Positions 7,939 to 14,078 of a stretch of 15,529 nucleotides of DNA are shown here, piece by piece. The notes beneath the pieces were generated by a model. The model had not been told where the DNA came from and did not search any database. It was given only the letters and a program-made list of their open reading frames with translations. The stretch's first letter is position 1, and every line of letters begins with the position of its first letter. Origin of the DNA: Chloroflexota bacterium (GTDB lineage: Bacteria; Chloroflexota; Anaerolineae; B4-G1). A program made the position numbers and the translations under genes. Location: the NCBI GenBank assembly GCA_030596915.1, contig JAUVSX010000017.1, forward strand, positions 1 through 15,529, in the 5' to 3' direction.

Positions 7939-9130
7939 ACGGCTGCGCCAACAGATGGTGTGCTAGGTGCGCGTAGGCCTCGGCAGCGGAGACCACGTCG
8001 GACAGGCAGACCCGTTCGTCGGCCGTATGTACCGTCGCGGGATCGCCGGGGCCGAAAGCGATGGTGGGTATGCCAGCCTCGCCAGCGGTGAACACCCCTT
8101 CGGTGGAGAAATCGCAGCGGGTCACCCGCGGCCGCCGCTTGGTCGCCGAGCGCACCGCCCGTGTCGCAGCGGCGACCAGCGGATGGTCCTCGGCCAACAC
8201 CCAGGCAGGATAGGACTGGCGTGCGCGACACGCGTAGCCGGTGTAGCTAGTCGCCCGATACTCCGCCACGTGCACTTCAGCATTTACAGCCTCGCGGGCG
8301 ATGATCCGTTGCACCTCGGCGAGAGCCCTGGTCTCGTTATCGCCCAGAGTCAGTCGGCGATCGACGATCAGTTCGCAGCGGTCCGGGACGGTGTTTTGGC
8401 TGATGGCCCGCGAACAGATGCCAGTCACGGTCAGCGAACCCGACCCAAGGAACTCGTCCTCACCAGAGTGAATCGAGAGCAGCTCAAGGCCGAAGACCAA
8501 TCGAGCCGCAGTCGTGATGGCGTTGTCCCCAAGGTGTGCGGACGCGGCGTGAGCCGAACGTCCGCGGGTGGCGATGCGCATCTCCATACGTCCGCGGTGT
8601 CCGCGGCTGACGTCAAGGCCAGTAGGCTCTCCCAACACAACCCAGTCCGGCCTGATTCCCTCCTCCTCAACCAGCACGCGTGTCCCCAACCCCTCGCAGA
8701 CTTCCTCTTGGACCACACTCGCCACGACAACATCGCCTCGTAGCGCTGTGCCGGAGTCTTGCAAGAGCTTGGCTCCGTAGATCATCGCGGCCAAACCACC
8801 CTTCATATCGCACGCGCCCACACCGTATATGTGATCGTGGCGGATCTCCGCGCCGAAGGGGTCGTGGTTCCACGACTCGGGATCGCTGACAAGGACCGTG
8901 TCCATGTGACCGTTCAGCATAAGCATCGGACCGTGGCCTGGCCCGACACGCCCCGTGACATTGCCGATCCGATCGACACGCACGTCCTGGAGGCCAGCAG
9001 ATCGCATCGCGGCGACGACGAGGTCCGCGACCGCGCCCTCCTGCGTGGAGGGACTGGCGATGCGGACCAGGTCGCATACGAGTGTCGCCAAGCCCGATTG
9101 ATCCTGACGGCTAAGTCGCAAGGGGCGCAT
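7937..9130 (-). CDS. M20 family metallohydrolase, YgeY-like
   Basis: The 397-residue product belongs to the M20 (ArgE/DapE/CPG2) zinc amidohydrolases, which remove an acyl or carbamoyl group or split dipeptide-like bonds. Metal ligands and catalytic residues are all present: H75 and D77 in NGHMDTV, D108 in GACDMKGG, the E142-E143 pair, E168 in GEPT, H194 in SAH of the dimerisation domain, and H368 in VHTADE. The phrases GHRGRMEM, YTGYA...SYPAW and the FSTEGVFTAGEAGIPTIAFGP block resemble the YgeY subgroup more than ArgE or DapE. That subgroup is often linked to purine or selenium-dependent metabolism, but the substrate is unproven. The ATG at 9130 is preceded by AGGAAG at a good distance. It is first in the minus-strand gene cluster, directly before psuG. 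Confidence 0.85.
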   Translation of the reverse strand: MRPLRLSRQDQSGLATLVCDLVRIASPSTQEGAVADLVVAAMRSAGLQDVRVDRIGNVTGRVGPGHGPMLMLNGHMDTVLVSDPESWNHDPFGAEIRHDHIYGVGACDMKGGLAAMIYGAKLLQDSGTALRGDVVVASVVQEEVCEGLGTRVLVEEEGIRPDWVVLGEPTGLDVSRGHRGRMEMRIATRGRSAHAASAHLGDNAITTAARLVFGLELLSIHSGEDEFLGSGSLTVTGICSRAISQNTVPDRCELIVDRRLTLGDNETRALAEVQRIIAREAVNAEVHVAEYRATSYTGYACRARQSYPAWVLAEDHPLVAAATRAVRSATKRRPRVTRCDFSTEGVFTAGEAGIPTIAFGPGDPATVHTADERVCLSDVVSAAEAYAHLAHHLLAQP

Positions 9131-9222
9131 TGTTTCGCTTCCTGGGTACTCGTTCCATAGCGGTCACCGGGAATTGGGGCACGAACTCGGTCCAGTCGGC
9201 CACTACCCGCGGCGCGACCCGG

Positions 9223-9250
9223 ATGATACTATAGTCGGGGTTGTACGCAA
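9223..9250 (-). promoter_or_regulatory. Candidate promoter for the M20 hydrolase-psuG cluster
   Basis: On the minus strand TATCAT (plus 9223-9228) lies 16 bases downstream of TTGCGT (plus 9245-9250). The -10 matches five of six consensus bases and the -35 three. The leader before the ATG at 9130 would be about 85 bases. Confidence 0.35.
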
Positions 9251-9275
9251 GGCCGGCGATTGTCTCCCGCTGGGT

Positions 9276-9304
9276 TTGACACAGCTCGGAGAGTGTGCTA
9301 CCAT
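9276..9304 (+). promoter_or_regulatory. Sigma-70-type promoter for RNase J and probably the lar genes
   Basis: A perfect TTGACA (9276-9281) is separated by exactly 17 bases from TACCAT (9299-9304), which has an extended -10 TG one base upstream (TGC). Transcription should start near 9311 and give a leader of about 135 bases before the ATG at 9447. It is the best promoter in the window. Confidence 0.65.
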
Positions 9305-9355
9305 CGTAGCAACCGACTAAGCAAGGTGGGGGTACGTCGAGATGCCCAGTCGCTA

Positions 9356-9388
9356 CACCGCCGGTTGAGTGAGTGCGAGCCGGCGGTG
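9356..9388 (+). promoter_or_regulatory. Stem-loop in the RNase J leader
   Basis: CACCGCCGG (9356-9364) pairs perfectly with CCGGCGGTG (9380-9388). The 15-base loop contains GAGTGAGTG (9367-9375). The identical nine bases occur at 9436-9444, spanning the end of the Shine-Dalgarno GGAG and the spacer before the ATG at 9447. No T-run follows, so it is not an obvious terminator. A regulatory role is inference. The rest of the 316-base intergenic region shows nothing else I can name. Confidence 0.5.
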
Positions 9389-9446
9389 CTCTATTGTATC
9401 GGCGGATGTACATGCGGAGCCGTGCCCAACTACTGGAGTGAGTGAG

Positions 9447-11090
9447 ATGTCAGAATTACGTATCGTTCCCCTCGGCGGACTTGGCGAGGTTGGCAAGAAC
9501 ATGATGTGCATCGAGTATGGTCCCGACATACTCGTCATTGACGCGGGGATCATGTTCCCCGAATCGGACATGCTAGGCATCAACCATATCTTGCCTGATT
9601 GGGGGTATCTCCGGGACAAGCGGGACCGGGTGCGCGCGATGCTCGTCACCCACGGCCATCAGGATCATATAGGCGCGCTCCCCCGCTTCCTGGAAGAGTT
9701 CGACGTGCCCGTCTACGCCACGCGCCTGACGCGGGGCCTGATTGACGTCAAGCTCCGAGGAGCTCGGCTTCCGCGCTCAGCCGCGTTTCACACCTATGAC
9801 CCCGGCGATGTCATCGAGATTGGGCCGTTCGTCGTTGAACCCTATCACGTATGTCACTCCATTCCTGACTCCGTCGGCTTGGGAATAACCACGCCTGCGG
9901 GTCTTGTCGTGCACAGCGGCGACTTCAAGTTCGACCACACCCCAGTCGATGGGTGGCCGACGGACTTTGCCAAGCTAGGCGAGTTCAGTGGGCGCGGCGT
10001 ACTCGTTCTGTTGTCCGACAGCACCTATTCGAATCGGCCTGGAATCACGCTGTCCGAGTCCGCACTCAACGAGGTGTTCGATAAAATAATGCGCGAGGCT
10101 CCTGGCCGCGTCATAGTTGCGACCTTCGCGTCGCTGATATCCCGCATTCAGCAGGTGGTGGATTCGGCTGTCAAGCACGGCAGGCGCGTGGCGATCGCGG
10201 GCCGGACGATGGTCGAGAACACGAAGATGGCGCGCAATCTCGGGTACCTCCACATACCGGAGGGCTCGCTGCTCACCCTGGGCGAGATAGAGAATCTGCC
10301 GGCACGCGAGACCGTAATCCTCGCTACAGGCACTCAGGGCGAGCCGACCTCCGTCCTAAGTCGTCTCAGCACCGGGCGGCATCCTTCGTTGCGCGTGCAA
10401 GCTGGCGACACGGTGCTGCTCTCCTCCCACACGATCCCAGGCAACGAGGAGATGACTCACCGGGTCATCAACCGCCTTTTCCAGCGGGGGGCGGAGGTGC
10501 TCTACGATGCCGTTGCGCCCGTTCACGTGTCGGGCCACGCCAGCCAGGAGGAGCAGAAGCTGCTGATCGACATGCTCCAGCCGCAGTTCTTTGGCCCCAT
10601 ACACGGTGAGCTTCGTCACCTCAAGCACCACGCAAAGATCGCGCATCAGATGGGTGTCCCTGAGGAGTGCATCGCCGTCGTCGAGAACGGTCATCAACTC
10701 ACCTGCGATGATCGGCTCCACATTGGAGAGCGCATAAGCGGTGGCTACATTTTCGTGGACGGCGCCCGGGCAGGCGAGATCGGGGCCAAGGTGATGTATG
10801 AGCGCGAAGGCCTTTCCCGGAGCGGGTTCGTCACGTTCGTGTTTCGTATGGAGCGTCAGACCGGTCGGCCGGTGGGCCGCGCGCGCCTCGTGACCCAAGG
10901 CTTCGTGGACCCCGCTGACTCCGCTCAACTGCTTTCGGAGGCCGAAGAGGTGGCTCTCCGTGCGGCTCGGGTTGCGCCGGGAACGCCTGAGTCCGAGGTG
11001 GAGCATCAGGTGCAATCGGCGCTGGCCAGGTTCCTGCGTCGCGAGACGGGACGTCGCCCAGCCGTTACGGCAGTGGCGATTCCCGTGTAG
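9447..11090 (+). CDS. rnj: Ribonuclease J
   Basis: RNase J is a metallo-beta-lactamase/beta-CASP ribonuclease with 5'-3' exonuclease and endonuclease activity, central to mRNA decay and rRNA maturation in bacteria lacking RNase E. The 547-residue product has the normal length. Motifs: start RIVPLGGLGEVGKNM, the zinc motif VTHGHQDHIGALP at 67-79 (H69, H71, D73, H74), H137 in CHSIPDS, D159 in HSGDFKFDHTP, the beta-CASP part with ATGTQGEP at 293-300, VHVSGHAS at 359-366 and GPIHGELRHL at 383-392. A C-terminal domain follows. ATG 9447 was chosen because family similarity begins there and GGAG (9435-9438) is 8 bases upstream; the frame is open to 9369 but has no good start signal. larE follows after 76 bases on the same strand. 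Confidence 0.95.
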   Translation: MSELRIVPLGGLGEVGKNMMCIEYGPDILVIDAGIMFPESDMLGINHILPDWGYLRDKRDRVRAMLVTHGHQDHIGALPRFLEEFDVPVYATRLTRGLIDVKLRGARLPRSAAFHTYDPGDVIEIGPFVVEPYHVCHSIPDSVGLGITTPAGLVVHSGDFKFDHTPVDGWPTDFAKLGEFSGRGVLVLLSDSTYSNRPGITLSESALNEVFDKIMREAPGRVIVATFASLISRIQQVVDSAVKHGRRVAIAGRTMVENTKMARNLGYLHIPEGSLLTLGEIENLPARETVILATGTQGEPTSVLSRLSTGRHPSLRVQAGDTVLLSSHTIPGNEEMTHRVINRLFQRGAEVLYDAVAPVHVSGHASQEEQKLLIDMLQPQFFGPIHGELRHLKHHAKIAHQMGVPEECIAVVENGHQLTCDDRLHIGERISGGYIFVDGARAGEIGAKVMYEREGLSRSGFVTFVFRMERQTGRPVGRARLVTQGFVDPADSAQLLSEAEEVALRAARVAPGTPESEVEHQVQSALARFLRRETGRRPAVTAVAIPV

Positions 11091-11122
11091 TGCTCTGCAC
11101 GGCGGCCATCCGAGGCTCGCAC

Positions 11123-11145
11123 CTCGCGGCGCCGTTTGCCGCGAG
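11123..11145 (+). other. Stem-loop between rnj and larE
   Basis: CTCGCGGC (11123-11130) and GCCGCGAG (11138-11145) form a perfect 8-base-pair stem with loop GCCGTTT. It ends 10 bases before the larE ribosome binding site (AGGAG, 11156-11160), which stays outside the stem. No T-run follows, so a full terminator is unlikely. It could be a processing or 3'-end protection site, or partial attenuation. Confidence 0.45.
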
Positions 11146-11166
11146 AGCCACGATCAGGAGACCAGA

Positions 11167-12000
11167 GTGGATCAAGCTGACAGTATCGCCGGCAAGTCCG
11201 CGAAACTGCGGCGAGTGATGGGTCGTTTGGGCAGTGTTGCTGTTGCCTATTCCGGTGGCGTGGACAGCACACTGCTTGTGGCTGTCGCTCGCGAGGTCCT
11301 GCCCCCAACGAGCGTTCTCGCGCTCACGGGGCGCTCGCAGTTCACATCGGCTGACGAGATTGAGCGCGCCGCCACGATTGCCGCTGGCCTTGGAGTTCGC
11401 CACCTCACAGTCGAGCTTGACGTCCTCGCCGATCCGAGCATCTCTGCAAACCCACCGGACCGGTGCTACTACTGCAAACGAATGATCTTCAGCCGGTTGC
11501 GGGAGATCGCTTCCGAGCGCGGGCTCAAGCACCTGATCCACGGCGCCAACATTGACGACCTGGGCGATTTCCGCCCAGGGATGCGTGCAGCCGAGGAGAT
11601 CGGGGCGCGCGCGCCGCTGCTCGAGGCGGGGTTCACCAAGGCGGATGTTAGAGCTCTCTCACGGCAGATGGGTCTGGTGAACTGGGATCTGCCATCATCA
11701 GCGTGTCTGGCGTCACGCGTGCCCTACCACTCGGCACTAACGGGTGACGTCCTGGCGCGGGTAGGCGCGGCCGAGGAGGTGCTCCGTGATCTCCTGTCGG
11801 TTCGCGAGCTGAGAGTCAGGGATCATTACCCGGTCGCTCGCATCGAGCTGCCGGTTCCGGACCTGCGGCTGATGATTCGACCGGAGCTGCGCGAGCGGGT
11901 TGTCGAGAGGCTGCGCGCGCTGGGCTACCGCTACGTGACCCTGGACCTGGGGGGATTCCGCAGTGGCAGTCTGAACGAAGTGATTCAGGAAGAGGAGTAG
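11167..12000 (+). CDS. larE: ATP-dependent sulfur transferase LarE
   Basis: LarE activates the carboxylates of the nicotinic-acid-derived precursor with ATP (AMP-ylation) and adds sulfur, a middle step in making the nickel-pincer nucleotide cofactor. The 277-residue product has the PP-loop SGGVDS at 29-34, PDRCYYCK at 97-104, LIHGANIDDLGDFRPG at 123-138 and PSSACLASRVPY at 176-187. Cysteine 180 aligns with the sulfur-donating Cys176 of Lactobacillus plantarum LarE. Two more cysteines (C100, C103) form a CxxC, a pattern reported for LarE proteins that hold a [4Fe-4S] cluster, so this copy may be catalytic rather than sacrificial; that is inference. The start is GTG at 11167, 6 bases after AGGAG (11156-11160). 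It is followed after 3 bases by larB. Confidence 0.93.
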   Translation: MDQADSIAGKSAKLRRVMGRLGSVAVAYSGGVDSTLLVAVAREVLPPTSVLALTGRSQFTSADEIERAATIAAGLGVRHLTVELDVLADPSISANPPDRCYYCKRMIFSRLREIASERGLKHLIHGANIDDLGDFRPGMRAAEEIGARAPLLEAGFTKADVRALSRQMGLVNWDLPSSACLASRVPYHSALTGDVLARVGAAEEVLRDLLSVRELRVRDHYPVARIELPVPDLRLMIRPELRERVVERLRALGYRYVTLDLGGFRSGSLNEVIQEEE

Positions 12001-12003
12001 GAC

Positions 12004-12786
12004 ATGACGTGTGAACACCCGGAGAAGCCCGAGGGTGGGAGATCCAGGGCGCACGGGAGTGCCCCGGCATCCGAGCGGCTGCGTTTCGCCGTGCCTGACT
12101 TCGGGCGGGCCGATCGGAAGGGTGTGCCTGAGGTCATCCTCGCCGATGGTAAGACCGCTCAACAGGCTTCAGAGATCGCTCGTGCGTTCCTTGCGCGCAC
12201 GGGCCGTGCAATACTGAGCCGCGTGGGACCAGAGCTTGAAGCGCGGCTTCGTAGCGAGTTTGAGGGAGAAGCGTCGCTGGAGTGGATCGACCCCGCCCGC
12301 GCCGCCGTGCTCCGCCGTCCGGGATATGCCGCGCCAGACAGTGGAGGGCGCGTTGGCGTGCTCACCGCGGGTTCCTCCGATGTCGCGGTAGCCGAGGAAG
12401 CCGCACTGATGTGCCGCGAAATGGGATGCAATGTGACGACCGGCTACGATGTGGGGGTGGCCGGGCTCCATCGGCTTTTTGGTCCGCTGCAAGCTATGTT
12501 GGATGAGGCAAAGGTCGACGCAATCATCGTGGCCGCCAGGATGGACGGCGCCCTTCCCTCGGTAGTCGCGGGGCTCGTGGATGTGCCGGTGATCGGACTC
12601 CCTGTGTCCGTAGGCTACGGTGCGGGTGGGGGCGGTATCGCCGCGCTATATTCCATGCTCCAGGGGTGCGCGCCGGGCATGAGCGTCGTCAATATCGACA
12701 ACGGCATCGGCGCGGGGGCAGTCGCGGGCCTCATTGCGAACCGGATGGCGCGGGCCCGGCAGGCGGCTCGCGGACAAGTCGAATGA
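12004..12786 (+). CDS. larB: Nickel-pincer cofactor biosynthesis protein LarB
   Basis: LarB carboxylates and hydrolyses nicotinic acid adenine dinucleotide to pyridinium-3,5-dicarboxylic acid mononucleotide, the first step of the pathway. The 260-residue product has a PurE-like C-terminal domain: GRVGVLTAGSSDVAVAEEAA at 115-134, TGYDVGVAGLHRL at 146-158, VAARMDGALPSVVAGL at 176-191, and GCAPGMSVVNIDNGIGAG at 221-238. C222 corresponds to the catalytic cysteine (Cys221) of Lactobacillus plantarum LarB. The first 25 residues are polar and probably disordered. The ribosome binding site GGAG lies in the end of larE, and the ATG is 3 bases past the larE stop. The larC start overlaps its stop. Confidence 0.93.
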   Translation: MTCEHPEKPEGGRSRAHGSAPASERLRFAVPDFGRADRKGVPEVILADGKTAQQASEIARAFLARTGRAILSRVGPELEARLRSEFEGEASLEWIDPARAAVLRRPGYAAPDSGGRVGVLTAGSSDVAVAEEAALMCREMGCNVTTGYDVGVAGLHRLFGPLQAMLDEAKVDAIIVAARMDGALPSVVAGLVDVPVIGLPVSVGYGAGGGGIAALYSMLQGCAPGMSVVNIDNGIGAGAVAGLIANRMARARQAARGQVE

Positions 12787-14003
12787 CGGAGCGAATCCTC
12801 TACCTCGATCTCTTCTCGGGTGCCAGCGGGGACATGTTGCTGGGCGCCCTGGTCGACGCCGGGCTCTCTTTGGAGCTGCTTCGCGCGCAACTGGGCAAGC
12901 TGGATCTCGGTGGCTATGAGCTTGAGGCCGAGGTCCAACTGCGCCACGGGATTGCAGGAACGAAGGTGCACGTCCACGAGCTGGCTCAAGCTCACCCGGC
13001 TCGGCACCTTGCGGATGTCCGTGACCTACTGGCTGCTAGCCCCCTCTCGAGCCGCGTGAGAGACGCGAGCCTCGCCGTGTTCGAGCGCCTGGCTCGAGTT
13101 GAGGCCCACATCCACGGGACGTCGCCGGACCTGGTTCACTTCCACGAGATCAGCGCTGTGGACAGTCTGGTCGACATTGTGGGCTTCGCCATCGCCATGG
13201 AGGCGCTCGAGGTAGCGTCGGTGTATTCGTCACCAGTCCCTCTGGGCAGCGGCACCATCACGGTAAGCCACGGCGTAATCCCCGTGCCTGCCCCTGCTAC
13301 GCTTGCGCTGCTGGCAGAAGTCGGCGCCCCTACTGTGCCGCACCAGGCCCAGACTGAGATCGTCACCCCAACTGCGGCTGCGATCCTCGCTCAATACGCG
13401 GCCTTCCGACGGCCTGCGATGCACGTCCGAGCTGTCGGATACGGCTTCGGAACCAAGGAGTTTGCTTGGCCAAACGCGCTGCGCGTCTGGCTTGGCGAGG
13501 ACGGGGGACGGGCCTGGGCGAAGAGCGATCACGTCATCCGGATCGAGTGCACCCTTGACGACACCACGGGAGAAGCGCTTGGGTACGCGATGGAGCGGCT
13601 GTTCGAGGCCGGTGCCCTGGACGTCTGGTTTGCGCCAGTGCAGATGAAGAAGAATCGGCCTGGCACGGTTCTGTCTGTGCTAGCTCGTCCCGAGGAGGCC
13701 GAGACCGTCGCGCAAGTCGTGCTGCGCGAGACGTCGACGCTGGGCGTCAGGCTCTCGCCGCCTCTGGAGAGGACCGTAGCGGCGCGCACGGTGCTCACAG
13801 TTGAGACTCCTTGGGGCCCTGTGCGAGTCAAGGAGAAACGGCTTGGGGGGGAGTCCGTGTCGGCCTCGCCCGAGTACGAGGATTGTGCCCTCATCGCGCG
13901 GCAGCAATCGATACCGCTGGCTCAGGTGGTCGCCACAGTGATGCGCCTTGTCGAAGTTGGCGGAAGCAGTAGCCCGGTCCCCGGCTTGGATCGCGGCCGG
14001 TAG
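12783..14003 (+). CDS. larC: Nickel-insertion protein LarC
   Basis: LarC inserts nickel into the dithiolated precursor in a CTP-dependent reaction, the last step of nickel-pincer nucleotide synthesis. The 406-residue product shows the family start YLDLFSGASGDMLLGALVDAG at 7-27, HVHELAQAHPARHL (histidine-rich, candidate nickel contacts) at 63-76, VHFHEISAVDSLVDIVG at 118-134, VSHGVIPVPAPATL at 161-174, and the C-terminal part with ECTLDDTTGE at 255-264, MKKNRPGTVLSVL at 288-300 and STLGVR at 318-323. In Lactobacillus plantarum larC is split into larC1 and larC2 and joined by programmed frameshifting; here it is one continuous frame. ATG and the larB TGA overlap as ATGA, so the two are translationally coupled. 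It converges on the helicase-domain gene with a 75-base gap. Confidence 0.93.
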   Translation: MTERILYLDLFSGASGDMLLGALVDAGLSLELLRAQLGKLDLGGYELEAEVQLRHGIAGTKVHVHELAQAHPARHLADVRDLLAASPLSSRVRDASLAVFERLARVEAHIHGTSPDLVHFHEISAVDSLVDIVGFAIAMEALEVASVYSSPVPLGSGTITVSHGVIPVPAPATLALLAEVGAPTVPHQAQTEIVTPTAAAILAQYAAFRRPAMHVRAVGYGFGTKEFAWPNALRVWLGEDGGRAWAKSDHVIRIECTLDDTTGEALGYAMERLFEAGALDVWFAPVQMKKNRPGTVLSVLARPEEAETVAQVVLRETSTLGVRLSPPLERTVAARTVLTVETPWGPVRVKEKRLGGESVSASPEYEDCALIARQQSIPLAQVVATVMRLVEVGGSSSPVPGLDRGR

Positions 14004-14078
14004 CGCTCAAAGTAGTCGAGCGATCCCGCGAACGAACGACACCCGCCCCGCCTGGCCCTTTCCCAAGTGCGTGCTTCA

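Noticed and set aside
9111..9413. Possible 100-residue minus-strand gene in the divergent region
   Set aside because: It overlaps the M20 hydrolase start and covers the good rnj promoter and hairpin, has no clear ribosome binding site and matches no family I know.
13845..13851. G7 run in larC as a programmed frameshift site
   Set aside because: The frame is open on both sides of it, and it lies near residue 354, far from the larC1/larC2 junction; no need for frameshifting.
14004..14022. Hairpin CGCTC...GAGCG after larC
   Set aside because: Only five base pairs with a nine-base loop and no T-run; not better than chance.
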